A stretch of 64,000 nt of DNA from Xenosphaeropsis pyriputrescens (Eukaryota; Ascomycota; Leotiomycetes; Phacidiales; Phacidiaceae). How positions within the stretch are numbered: the first letter of the stretch is position 1; each line of letters starts with the position of its first letter. Shown piece by piece: positions 11,736 through 22,834 of this stretch. The DNA lies in NCBI GenBank assembly GCA_022609375.1, contig JAGKQE010000002.1:682001-746000 (forward strand). The letters run 5' to 3'. The position numbers and the translations under genes were made by a program. The notes below the pieces were generated by a model. The model was given only the letters and a program-made list of their open reading frames with translations, did not search any database and had not been told where the DNA came from.

Positions 11736-12653
11736 TGAAAGCATTACCATATGGGGACTGTACATGGAGTACTTGGTTGGCTGGCGTTCTGGTCGGTCAT
11801 TATTGGGGGCACAAAACGAGTATAACTTGTACGATACTTTGCGATGACTATTATTTGGGGAGGACTCGTTGCTTGCTGAAGTGCTCTGATGGGAGCCCGG
11901 GATGTTTGCACGTGTAATGCAACTCACTGATTTTAAAACTTGGTTTTTGTGATCGTGAATTGGTTGAGAGGGTGCATATCCTAGAATAAATTAACCCGCT
12001 AAGGTAAATTGGCCTGTATCTGTCAATAATGGACCAGAGCTTAAGCACCGTCAAGGCGGATTCTATATAGCCGTCTTAACATCAATAACAGAGTAAGTTC
12101 TGGTTGAGTATTGGGGGATTTTTTTTTTTTTTTGATTATTGAAAGCTCTACAGGTAGGTATCCACGGCTGTACGACTATTCGCATCCATGCATCATTGAC
12201 GCACATAATTAGTTAATGAGCATAGGATAAAGAGCCGCATTATTTTCTACAGATTTACAGAGCTACCCATATATCAAGAGTTTTTGGGTTGCTCTCATAC
12301 GTATATTTACATCGATACTGAGCCCCTAGTTATTTTATAATCCTTGGATAGCCTGTATCATTCATACGCTCTTAATCAGCCATATCTTTCTTTCACCTGC
12401 ACTTGATAGACCATCCGCGTCCACTGGCGTATATTTATTCAGAACACTTCAAGACTCAATCTCACCCCACACAGATATACAACTCGAGATATCTCACGCA
12501 TGCTTAAGCTACTCACTTTTATCGTATATTGTAATATCAAGATGCAAACTCCAGACCTGAAACGAGCTATATGCAGTCTTAGGATTTGTACAAACAAAAG
12601 AAATCATCCATCTTTGACTTCGCGCTCTATTCCAACAACCATAACACCATCCT
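11736..12653. other. Intergenic region (convergent genes)
   Basis: A 918-bp spacer between the 3' ends of the DUF2408-like gene and NDUFS7. It contains a T-homopolymer of about 16 at 12119-12134. At about 12230 a sequence AAGAGCCGCATTATTTTC weakly resembles one arm of the 6.3-kb inverted-repeat element. No gene was recognised. Confidence 0.5.
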
Positions 12654-13566
12654 TTACTTGCGATACCACATACGCGTGATCTTGGTGTGGCGCATCTTCT
12701 TCTGGAGTTGGAAACTGAAACAGAAAAGGTTAGTCCTGGAAAAGGTTTCAGTAGATAGGGCTGAACTTACATTCCGTACATCAGAGCCTCACTGGTAGGT
12801 GGGCATCCCGGCACATAGATATCGACTGGGACGATTCTATCACAACCTCTGGTAACAGAGTAGGAGTAATGGTAGTAACCACCACCGTTGGCGCATGACC
12901 CCATAGAAACGACCCATCTTGGCTCAGGCATCTGATCGTAGACTTGACGAAGGGCAGGGGCCATCTTGTTGGTAAGGGTACCGGCCACAATCATGACATC
13001 GGATTGACGTGGGGAAGCACGGAAAATGATACCGAGTCTGTCCTGATCGTATCGTGGGGTGGAAAGATGCATCATCTCGACGGCACAGCAGGCGAGACCG
13101 AAGGTCATCGGCCACAGCGAGCCTTGACGTGCCCAGTTGGCTACTTGATCGAGGGTGGTACTGGTTATTATCCGTTAGCAATTGTGCTTCGCCACCCGCC
13201 CAAATCACCCGATTCACCATTCTGCATTCAGTGTATGTTTTGAGCTTTGGTTCAACGTACAGTGCATATTGCATAACTCCCTTCTTGCCCTCCTGGCTTG
13301 GCAATGGAACCTCACGTCTCTCCTTGCCGGTGATGCTCATGGGCGGAGGTGTTCCGGGATTGCCGTGGACATTGTGCGGAGATGAAAGAGCGCTGGCCGG
13401 CTTTGATGAGGAGGAGGAAATGGCAGCGATTGATCGGTATGGAATGATGGCGGCAGATGGCTTAGCTGTAAAGGCGTTGCTGTTAATGGTGTGGCAAGTA
13501 GTCTGGGGTCTTGAAGGCCGTACCTCTGAGTGCCAGCGCGGCTGTGGATCTGGTAGTGGAAAACAT
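12654..13566 (-). CDS. NDUFS7: NADH:ubiquinone oxidoreductase PSST subunit (complex I)
   Basis: The core complex I subunit that carries iron-sulfur cluster N2 next to the quinone site, in the inner mitochondrial membrane's matrix arm. Four exons: 13566-13524, 13465-13261, 13160-12771, 12714-12654, giving 232 residues. The N-terminus (MFSTTRSTAALALR...) is a serine/arginine-rich presequence. Four cluster cysteines are visible: the CC pair in MTFGLACCAVEMM, one in VSMGSCANGGGYYHYSYSV, and one in YVPGCPPTSEAL. The last small exon supplies the invariant tail GIFQLQKKMRHTKITRMWYRK. The exon 2 to 3 junction restores YALTTLDQVANWARQGSLWP. Intron 1 (58 nt) falls in the poorly conserved presequence, so its acceptor is less certain. 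Confidence 0.95.
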
Positions 13567-14109
13567 TTCGTCGGCGGCTGTCAATTGATGATTATCCGAG
13601 GTATATGAGATAAGATGTGTGGAGTGGAGAGGGCGCTGTCGCGGGGAAGCTGTCGTGAGGTTCGCATTCAATGATCCTCATATCCTTAGCGCGGTCGAAT
13701 AATCATCGAAATGTGATTGGCCACATTAGCAATCATCGGCGTGTACCCGAATTGACTATTGACGCCAGCCGCGGAAGTCAATTTATATACACATTATCCA
13801 TTCAACTAATTACTACTTGGACTATGAACACCATTCAAATGATGCATCATGTAATTTTCCATATTAAATTAGGCCTTACGTGCTCTGACTACCTTCTACG
13901 CATGGTCATCATCATTAATGCCTGAAGATTATGGCTTGAATTAGGAACAGTCATTGGCTGACAAGAGTAATAGTCACGCTCTCGCATATATTCTGAAGAT
14001 ATTGAGCACGAAAAGAAAACTTTGATCCATTGTGAACTGACCCCTAAATAATTGAGACCTCAAGCTAACCGCGCAGACCAGATATACCGAAACCTATCAA
14101 ATTACCAAA
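13567..14109. other. Intergenic region
   Basis: A 543-bp spacer upstream of NDUFS7 and downstream of the iron-type dehydrogenase gene. It contains two ATTGG (inverted CCAAT) motifs near 13715, plausible NDUFS7 promoter elements. No gene was recognised. Confidence 0.45.
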
Positions 14110-15416
14110 TTACTGCCCAAGTGCCATGTTCAAGATATCCAGAACCTGCTGCTTTTTAGTCAAAGGAATGGGGTTTGTCTTTAGACATTGGTCTTTAAGA
14201 CAGCTATCCGCAAGAGCATCCAGCTGTGATGATTCGATCCCAACATCTTTTAAGGTCTCCGGAAGACCAAGCTCTGAGACAAAAGCCCCAACCACGTCTC
14301 CGCCCTCCGCGTTATTCTTTTCGAGACCATGTGACTTCAAGACCTCAGCAATGGTCTCATCGCCCCAGAAAACATCAAGGATCTTTTCTTGTCTTGACCT
14401 GACCGCTTCGTCTCCGTACTTGTAGTTGTACTTCAGCACATATGGAAGCAATACACAGCTGGTTTGGCCATGCCCAACTCCTAAAGGACCAAGTTGATGT
14501 CCAATGCCATGGCTGCCACCCATCTGTACACCAAATCCAAGACACTTCATGGCTTCAATGACACCCTTCATCTCAGCCAATCTCGGCTCCACAGCTTCCC
14601 AGTCCTTGTTTGTCTTGAGCAGATTCGGCACTAACAGCTTCAACCCATTGATGGCAGCTTCATCGCTGTCCTTGTTCGAAAGAGGCGAACAGATACCCTC
14701 AATGCAATGATCAATTGCTCTGACGCCAGAAGCAAACCATGTCTCCCTAGGGGTACTGATACTAAGGGATGGATCGAGAACAACAATGTCGGCTCCCATG
14801 GAAGGGTGTTTAAACAAAGCCTTGTGGCTCGTTTTGGTGTTGGTGGCGCCGCCGAAAGGTGAGTACTCTCCTCCGCTCAAGGTAGTGGGAACATTGATGA
14901 TTGGTATCTTGCAAGGCTTTGTCTCCTTTACGCTCAAGTTGCTCAGTCTCTCCAAACCTTCGTGGTCACGGATTCCGTTTGCCAAAGCCTAGAAAACCCA
15001 TCAGTATCAGAAGCTCCGTGAACATATGGTGCGTTGTGGCAAAATCGAATACATACCCAGGAAACGACCTTAGCACCATCAGTCAAACTACCAGCTCCCA
15101 AGGTTACAATGACATCAGCCCTGCGTCTTCGCATGTCCTTTACGATTTCGAGAACATCAACCCAGGGTGTGTGGCTTTTGATGCCCTTTCTCACGCCAAC
15201 AACCTCGACATTCTCCTGATAGTAGAGCTCTTTCTCAAGCGCCTTGAAGTAATGAGTCTTGCTGATAGAAGCCGAGACAATGATATAGATCTTCTTGACC
15301 TTGTAAGTATTGGCGACGTGATGTGCGACAGCCTCGGGGTAGCGCAAGCCATAGGAAACGTAAGGTTTGGCCTTTGGTGAAAAGGCGGGATAGAACTGCT
15401 CGTGTTGTTCAGACAT
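14110..15416 (-). CDS. Iron-containing alcohol dehydrogenase family enzyme
   Basis: A member of the group III (iron-type) alcohol dehydrogenase superfamily, NAD(P)-dependent. Two exons: 15416-15057 and 14988-14110, with a 68-nt intron, giving 412 residues. The N-terminal dinucleotide domain shows KKIYIIVSASISK and the family loop GAGSLTDGAK (GGGSxxDxAK type). The C-terminal all-helical domain shows RAIDHCIEGICS and GSHGIGHQLGPLGVGHGQTSCVLLP, which carry the metal-site aspartate and histidines. The GEYSPFGGATN segment recalls maleylacetate-reductase-like fungal members, but the substrate cannot be read from sequence. No catabolic gene cluster surrounds it. Start chosen at the first ATG (MSEQHEQFYPAFSP), which gives a normal length. 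Confidence 0.88.
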
Positions 15417-16788
15417 GATGATGTACTTTGAGTATGTTGATGGAGAGGTTCAATTAATTCTCGGGAACAGGTAAGGTGATGAAAGAACACTGGGGGGTGG
15501 GGATGGATTGATAGTATATATATTTGCGAGATCAGCTATTCCTAAGAGTGGAGTGATTGCTAAGGAATCAGGATGAAACTTGCTTCTCGATGACATCGGG
15601 AACGGGCGCAAACGTTCGCTGGTTTGCTCATATCCATTCGTTCGTTCGTATGGTTGTTGCATCAACTTACCCACAACTTCTTAGTCAAGTATGATGCTAT
15701 GGCCCTACTACGGAGTAAGGACCATCGACCGGCCACTTTCTGTGCAAGATGCAGTTCATACAGCCTCGTACAGCCTCGCACATTTAGGTACTGCACCTTA
15801 TTCGGGCGTCAGAGTGCATGGATCTGGTGAGCAGGTAGGTTAGGTGGTTAGGTGGTTAGGTGAGGTAAGCTTGAGATACCTGGTAATCCCTAAGGTATCG
15901 TGGTGATTAAGGTATCCCGTAATTCACAGAATCTGCAGGTAAAACAGTCCAAGCACTCGACTCTACCTACGTAGGTCCTGCGTAAAGGTAAGGGAAGGTA
16001 TCCACTCTCAAGTACATACAACTCCTGCCGCAATAAAGCACGTTTTATTTCGGCTTCCCTTTCTTGGACAACAAAATCCGTTGTATCCACAATAAATATG
16101 GATTTTCTGCAGTTGAGATGCTACTCGTCACATGAATTTATCGATGATCCTGGAACTTACAACTTGGGGCTGCGCATAAAGGGCCTATGGCTGGCAGCAT
16201 CATGGTTGTCATAGGGGACTTCGGCCTCATTATTCTTTACGCCGTCCAAATGAAGCTCGGATCGCCCGTCCGACCAACCGATAACCAACGAGTGTACGGC
16301 TTTCACGGCAAGGGTCTCCCTGGCCAGCGTGTACTGGACAAGTGAATGTATCGTGTGTTATTTTCTTTTCCAGCATACATAGTACATACTTATCTAAAAC
16401 ACTGTTTCTGCATGTAGCCATATTGCCATGATGAACTAAGCCAGACAGGCACAATGACCTCATTTTCGTCAAGAAAACATGTGGGGAGGGAGCATATCTG
16501 AGAACGCATGATCAAGCGTAAGATTGCACTAGGATTCCCCCGCTATCTCCACAACTCTCCATGATGGAGACCCCACACAAAGCTTTCAATTGGGGACAGC
16601 AGTGCAATCGTCAGAGCTTGGTGACGGAGCGGCCTCCTGCTAAATCATGAGGAATGTTGGGAAGCGGTCGCATTTGACGCGATGTCCCCTTCGTGAAACT
16701 TGGCCGAGCAAGACGAGTGATTCGGACACCCTGTAACAGTATATCGCAATGCCAATCGATATGACCTTCCCGAAAACTTCGGCAATTC
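15417..16788. other. Intergenic region
   Basis: A 1.37-kb spacer between the dehydrogenase start and the SPF45 stop, both minus strand. It contains a TAGGTGGT-type short repeat run around 15834-15866 and pyrimidine-rich promoter-like DNA near 15420-15660. No gene was recognised. Confidence 0.5.
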
Positions 16789-18597
16789 TTAATCATATAC
16801 TCCCTGTTCGAACTTTTCCGTATCATAGAAAAGAGCTGAGATGGTGTTCCCATTGAATATCCGACCTTCAAGCGCGTTGACCGCCCTCAAACCAGACAAT
16901 GGACTTGTGAATTTGACGAACACTTTGGCGGGGCCAGTGCCGTGTCGATCAATATAGACGCGCTCCACAACGCCGTACTGCGCACACAGTCAGTATCCCG
17001 TGGTAATCTGTAGCGCAAATGTAAACAAAGCATACCTTTTCGCTGCATTCGTCGCCAATTTCTTGCATGAGACCACCATCTCCAGATCCCTCGACCTCTT
17101 CGTCAAGATCCATACCATCTACCATACCCCTGAGCACGATGACTTCGGACATAGCACCGAATTTGCCCTCCTCACTGTCTTTGTCCACAGCTTTCTTTTG
17201 TCCCCCAATGATCTTACCTCGCCCACCAGGATCACGGAACCCACCACCTTCAGCGTCTGATTTCTTCTTGCGTTTCTCAACCTGTACCCGTAATGGATTA
17301 ATGATTCCAGACTCATCTGCACCAAGACCAGAACCTTTGCTCCATCCGTACTTAGACATCAGACGCTCAGCAAATCCCTTCTGGCCCGGACGTCGTGAAC
17401 GGTCTTGCTCTTCCGTGTTTTCATCTTCTTGTCCGTTGTCCGCTTTCTCCTGTGCCAATGCTCTTTCAAGTTCGGCCTCTGATGATGGAAGCTCGCTGGG
17501 CGCTGCTGGAAGATTATAACGTACAGGAGCTCGAGAAATCGCGGGTGCTGCTTGGATCTGAGGTGGAGGTGGTGGTGGGGGTATCGAAGTAGACTGTATG
17601 CTGGAGCCAGAAAGATGTGGAGGTGGAGATGGAGGTGGCGCTTGATCTGAGGTTAGTGGTAGCTCTTGACTGAGACGTAGTCTTCGACTATATGCGTCGT
17701 CACCAGTGGGAGCTTCTATTGAAGCTGTTGGGGCAGCGGGTTCATGAGAAGCGAAGTCTGTCGGTGGTGGTGCGAATGAATAGTTTGGCGGCGGCGCAAA
17801 TCGGCCTATGCAATGTCAATATCCGCAGAATCAACAAAACAGAATCATACTTACTGTTGAACGCAGGCCTTGAATCATCCTCATCCTCACTATCTTGCTC
17901 GCTGCTACCTCGTCGAGCTATCCGATGAGCATATAATCTGTCCTTCCACTCTCGCACCTCCCGGATCTTCTCATCGCTGTTCTTATATTCCTCATAGTTA
18001 TTTGGCCGCGAAGGATCGTAGACATCCTCCCAATCTTGAACCACAGCATATTCTGTCTTGTTCTTCTTACGACGTTTTCTGCCCCCACGCTGCCTCTTTT
18101 CCCCGCCATAGAATCCATTCACGTCATCATCATCAGCCGCAGCCCAATCTGCAAGGGTACTTTTAACCGGAAGTCGCGCTATGGTATTGGTAGTTGACGT
18201 TGATATTTCAGGTTCAGCAGCTTGTGCGTCCTGTACGGGTGGTTTTGGGACTTTATTCTTGGGCTTCGCTTTCTGTGATGCCAATTGAGGTCTTCGAGTA
18301 GGTTGAAATCGTAGAGCTCCTATGATCCAGCAACAGCCGAACGAGATCAGCATTCATACAAACAAAGTGTCAGATAAACAAGATATAAAAGGAAGGCGTA
18401 CCGGCATCGATCTGCTGCTTCTTAGCTGCAGCTTCACCCAGCTTCGAAGTCTCGTCGTCGTTTGGCTTGAAAACAACAGGTTCACGTGAAATCGAAGCAG
18501 TTGTGACCGGCGAGCCAGAGGCTGAGGAATCCAGGAGGTTCGCATATAGAGACAATCCACCCCGATGCGAAGCACCACCCGGCGTAGAATTTGACAT
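16789..18597 (-). CDS. SPF45: Splicing factor SPF45/RBM17 homologue (G-patch and UHM)
   Basis: A predicted nuclear spliceosomal protein that would use its C-terminal U2AF-homology motif (UHM) to bind ULM peptides of SF1, U2AF65 and SF3B1. Four exons: 18597-18402, 18319-17855, 17805-17036, 16977-16789, giving 539 residues. In order: a disordered N-terminus (MSNSTPGGASHRGGLSLYANLL, as in RBM17), a basic RKRRKKNK patch, the tract VQDWEDVYDPSRPNNYEEYKNS typical of SPF45, a proline-rich linker (PPPPPPP), a G-patch (MSKYGWSKGSGLGADESGI), and an RRM/UHM beginning SEVIVLRGMVD, with DEEVEG..LMQEIGDECSEKYGVVERVYID. The RNP-equivalent ends in ALFYDTEKF. It is divergent from PCS60. Domain order and length match the family. 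Confidence 0.92.
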
Positions 18598-18981
18598 GGT
18601 GCAAGTCGTGTAGAGTATCAATTTGTTGATTTTGAGGTCGCGATGAGATTACCACTTACCTGACTTTAGTTCGTCCAGCCTGGCGACAAGGCTGATGTAG
18701 TGGATAACAGCTACTAAAGCTTTTCAAAACACGGGTTTCTTGTGCGATAAGGCCTATCATAGGTAGGTACACCAGATAGCACGTCACATCCGCTTTTCGG
18801 GTCTCCGCTTGGATTTTGCTGCCAGAGTAAGGCAAAGAGGTACATGAGATAGACAAGACAACGACGTAATTGATTCTTGACCCCTTTCTTCTATCAACTT
18901 GCTTTTCGAGAAAAGAAATCCAAGAACCTGTCCCTCGGTCCATTCTTCAATTGCAATATACACAGTGCGACAACCTTCACA
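18598..18981. promoter_or_regulatory. Bidirectional promoter between SPF45 and PCS60
   Basis: A 384-bp spacer between divergent start codons. It must contain both promoters. No specific factor site was recognised. Confidence 0.5.
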
Positions 18982-20696
18982 ATGGCTGCAACCACTCTCA
19001 GTAATTCCTTTTCAACCGGGGCTGATGCAACAGCGATCATAATCCCCTCGAAGACCAGCCCTTTAACCGTGTCCTATAGGCAACTCTCGTCGGATGTTGC
19101 AACCTTCCAAGCCAAGCTTGCCAAGCTCGGAGTAACACCACAAGCTGCAGTGTCCATTGCTCTTCCAAATACATACGAATTCATTGTTGCATTCTTGGCC
19201 AGCTCATGGCAGAGGGCAATCGCTGCTCCACTCAATGCGGCTTACAAACAGGAAGAATTCGAGTTCTACATTGACGATTTAAGCTCAGCCCTGGCTCTTG
19301 TTCCCAAGGGCTCATTCCAAGCAAATGGTGCAGCTGTACGAGCAGCCCGCAAATACAAGGCGGCCATTGCAGAATGTTATTGGGATGCGCAGCGCAGAGA
19401 AGTTGTACTCGATGTTAAGGACGAAGGGAAGTTGAATGGCAAGGGGAATCAGAAGGTTGAAAAGGCTCAGCCGGATGATGTTGCTCTCGTTCTGCACACG
19501 AGTGGAACCACCGGTAGACCAAAGGCCGTGAGTGACACCATTGACACCGGATTTATATTGCTGAGATATTGATTTTATGCAGGTTCCGCTTACGCACAGA
19601 AATTTGACTCGGACCATGAGTATGGGCTATCTAGTATTGCAATATTTATGAATTTTCGCTAACATCTTGCAGAAAACATCAAGGCTACCTATCAACTTAC
19701 TCCCCAGGACCGTACTATGCTTGTTATGCCATTGTTCCACGTTCATGGATTGCTTGCTGGTTTCTTGGCACCGTTGATGTCTGGTGGATCTGTAATTGTT
19801 CCTCCAAAGTTCTCGGCTTCTGAGTTCTGGGAGGATTTCAACACTCATAAAGCCAACTGGTACACAGCTGTTCCAACTATTCATCAAATTCTCCTCAAAA
19901 ACCCTCCACCATCTCCCAAGCCAAACATTCGGTTCATTCGATCATGTTCGTCCCCGTTGTCTCCAACGACATTTCACCAGCTCGAGGAGACCTATAACGC
20001 CCCAGTGCTTGAGGCCTATGCTATGACTGAAGCTTCCCACCAAATGACCTCCAACCCACTTCCACCTGGTAAGCGCCAGCCAGGTAGTGTAGGTGTTGGT
20101 CAGGGTGTAGAGATCAAGATTCTAGACCAAGAAGGAAAGGAAGTGAAGCAGGGTGCCGAGGCAGAAATCTGCATTAGGGGAGAAAATGTTACCAAAGGTT
20201 ATCTGAACAACCCTGAAGCGAACAAGTCTTCGTTTACCAAAGATGGCTTCTTTAGGACTGGTGATCAGGGTAAAGTTGACAAGGACGGCTATGTCATCAT
20301 TACTGGCAGAATCAAGGAACTGATCAACAAGGGAGGAGAGAAGATCAGTCCTATCGAGCTTGATAATGTTCTTGCTCGTCATCCTGCAGTTTCCGAAGCC
20401 GTCAGCTTTGCAATTCCAGATGAGATGTACGGTCAAGATATTGGCGTTGCTATTGTATTGAAGAATGAGCAAAAGCTCGATGCTGCAGAGCTCAAGAAGT
20501 GGGTTGCTGAGAAGTTGGCCAAGTTCAAAGTGCCAAAGAAGGTGGGTTGTGCAAATGATGTCGAGTATGGACTTGTACTGATCCCTTACAGGTATATTTC
20601 ACCGATAACATGCCAAAGACTGCAACTGGTAAAATTCAACGTCGCATTGTTGCAGACACTATGCAAAAGCAGGACGAGCCGAGGGCCAAGTTGTAA
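18982..20696 (+). CDS. PCS60: Peroxisomal oxalyl-CoA synthetase-like acyl-CoA ligase
   Basis: An adenylate-forming enzyme, most like yeast Pcs60, which activates oxalate to oxalyl-CoA at the peroxisome. Four exons: 18982-19527, 19583-19619, 19673-20541, 20592-20696, giving 518 residues. Visible core motifs: the AMP-binding loop LHTSGTTGRPKAVPLTHRN (split by intron 1), MPLFHVHGLLAGFLAPLMSGG, YAMTEASHQM, GFFRTGDQGKVDKDGYVIITGRIKELINKGGEKISPIELD, and the C-terminal catalytic lysine in PKTATGKIQRR. The protein ends in Ala-Lys-Leu, a PTS1-type peroxisomal signal; it appears only when the last exon is spliced correctly, supporting the model. Exon 2 is 37 nt. Substrate assignment is by family resemblance; other short-chain acids remain possible. 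Confidence 0.9.
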
Positions 20697-20866
20697 AAAT
20701 CTCCCCAGCAGCTATGACCATGATACACATGACTGGCTTTGTCATCATTTTGGATTTTGTAAATACATGAATATAAATAGTGAAAATTTACACGGCGCAA
20801 GCAAATTTCTAGGTACTTGATTGGCATTGGGCCTGTAGTGCTACTATATGCTATCTACATATACCT

Positions 20867-21504
20867 CTATGGGTTTCTGAACGCGCACTTGAACTATAGC
20901 ATTTGTTAGCAGCAAAATTACTCTCGGGCAGCTGAGAACTTACAGGATAGATTTGAACCTAGCACAAAGATCAGTACTGAATTTTATCAATATCAAGAGA
21001 CGTGATCACACAAACTCACCTTATTCCAATCCCAAACGCCGCTCTTAGAATAAACATCCTTCTTCAATTCAGCCAGGACTTCCTCCTTGGAATCAGCCAA
21101 AGCAACCATGACACTACCCTGTATCTTCATTCCCTCTCCATCCTTGGGAAGATCCTCCAGATAAGCACCTGTACTATCAGCATCCTTCTCGCATCACCAG
21201 CTTTCAACCAGCAAGGCCCTGCGACTCACCGCCCATCTTCCAGAAGCCACTTTCGGCACCAGCCTTAATCCCCTCGAGGTGATTTCTGATAGTCTTTTTT
21301 AGTATATTTCATGCCTTGCCATGCAAGTTACACATACGGTCTGACCTTCATCCTGAGCTCCAAGGCCCCGACGTTATCGGGTAGGATCACAATCCATTCG
21401 TGCTTTGCGGCTGCTGTTGCCATTGTTCTGTATGATGGATTGGAGAGTCTGGTGATTGGTTTGAATGTTGTTATATTTCTGAAGAGACGGAGTGTGGTTG
21501 CCAT
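20867..21504 (-). CDS. YciI-like domain protein with predicted mitochondrial presequence
   Basis: A small YCII-related (ferredoxin-like fold) protein of unknown reaction. Five exons: 21504-21338, 21285-21230, 21168-21020, 20958-20944, 20893-20867, giving 137 residues. Conserved blocks: HEWIVILPDNVGALELRMKVRP, NHLEGIKAGAESGFWKMGG, AYLEDLPKDGEGMKIQGSVMVALADSKEEV, KSGVWDWNK, and the final VQIYPFKCAFRNP. The fourth exon is only 15 nt (VQIYP) and the fifth 27 nt. An in-frame upstream ATG adds 27 residues (MATTLRLFRNITTF...SYRTM) that are basic, hydroxylated and free of acidic residues, as in a mitochondrial presequence; a second start at 21423 would give a cytosolic form. It lies tail-to-tail with PCS60. 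Confidence 0.85.
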
Positions 21505-22131
21505 TGATGTTGGAGGAAGACTGCGGTCGGTCGTGATTTAATAGTGGGGTAGATGCCGGTTATGAACTTGTGAATGGTAGGGCGCCGAGCTTGAAATCCA
21601 TCATCATCTTTGGCAAATTATATTCGTATGTGATACGGACACTCTTTCGGTCTTTCGGTACAACTTATAAGGTCTGATTTGTAGCTCGCACTAGTTCTAT
21701 TTTAGATATATCATTAGTTCCAACTCCTTAAATAAATTTTTAAATTTTGATATTTTCAGGGTTCTTGAATTTCAGGATGCTCAAAACGTCCTCAACAGTT
21801 TCATACTACTTAGACTCTAGAAGGCCAATAAGATAGATAGCTTTATTGTTCGCACAAAGCTTGATGGCGAGGTATATTTCTTTACAGTAATAGCGGTGTG
21901 GCTCTTGATAACCGGATAGCTATGTGGCTTCGAACGTATAATTAATTCTCCAATGGCGTAGCTCTTATGTATTGGGCAGACTCTGAAGAACTTGTTGATC
22001 TCAGGGATGACTTGGAATACAGTGAGATGATAGGTGTCATAGAAATCCATCCAAAGACAGAATATACTACACTCGGTGTACTTCCACATAACATACAGAT
22101 ATTGAATACCACTTCAAGATCTTATCTCAAA
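21505..22131. other. Intergenic region
   Basis: A 627-bp AT-rich spacer between the YciI gene start and the proton-channel stop, both minus strand. An 90-codon open frame here (21817-22089, minus) shows no recognisable features and is probably not a gene. Confidence 0.5.
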
Positions 22132-22834
22132 CTACGTAGCTGGCTGGCCTTGCTCTTCATCCCATTTCTTTGCGTCTCTTTTCAGTGCCCGGTTTTCCAT
22201 CTGAAGAGATTCAATTTGCTCTTGAAGACCATCCATCTGCTCCTGAGCACCAACACTGAACTCTTCAATGATCTTGAAGAAACGCCACAATCGCAAGATG
22301 ACCACCAAGGACGCCACCTCCTCGAGCACACCGTGTAACAAGACATCGATCACAAAACCAGCGACAATGACTGTGCTATCAAAGCAATGGAACCATGATT
22401 GAAAATACCTTGAATCTATTCAGTATGCGGAACAGCAAGTAAAAAGTAAAGCGTTCTTACCTCCAGCCAAAAGCCCATATACTCATTGTCAGTTCCAACA
22501 TGAACAGACAACTGAACACCAATCCTGCAATTCCAAGACCATCCCGCGCATGCTCCCATTTTGGGTTAGTGTTTTTCCGCTCACAGGTATATAGGTTTAT
22601 GAAAATATCGGCAAAGATACAGGAAACGTCAAGGGCTACAAGAGCGAGCACAGCGTAGTGCTGGGATTTGGATGAGAGAAAACGCTGAAGGCTTTGTCGA
22701 GACCCTGTGTATCGAGCGTGAAAAGTTGAAGGTGAAGGCTCTTCGATCGAAGCCGCTCTTGAGGTGGCATTTGACAACGCTGTGTCTCGGTCTTCCTGGA
22801 GAAGTGGTTGAGCTGAGTTGTCTTCGGCAGACAT
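22132..22834 (-). CDS. HVCN1: Voltage-gated proton channel (Hv1/HVCN1 family)
   Basis: Two exons: 22834-22461 and 22408-22132, with a 52-nt intron (GTAAGA...TTCAAG), giving 216 residues. The protein is a lone voltage-sensor domain with no pore domain. S1 (about 59-82) contains Asp69 in ALVALDV, aligned with the selectivity aspartate of human Hv1 (Asp112). S2 contains Glu114 (FMLELTMSIW). S3 contains Asp135 and Asp146. S4 reads VILRLWRFFKII, with Arg164, Arg167 and Lys170; human Hv1 has a third arginine at the last position. A coiled coil follows (about 173-210: EEFSVGAQEQMDGLQEQIESLQ), the usual dimerisation region. Family knowledge: depolarisation-opened, proton-selective outward current in the plasma membrane. 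The Lys at the third S4 position is the main departure from animal channels. Confidence 0.93.

Noticed and set aside
18982..20696. AMP-binding enzyme as part of a nonribosomal peptide or other secondary-metabolite cluster
   Set aside because: Stand-alone enzyme with a peroxisomal tail; no carrier, condensation or ketosynthase domains nearby. MCT1 at 48.5 kb has a presequence and is mitochondrial, not a polyketide synthase part.
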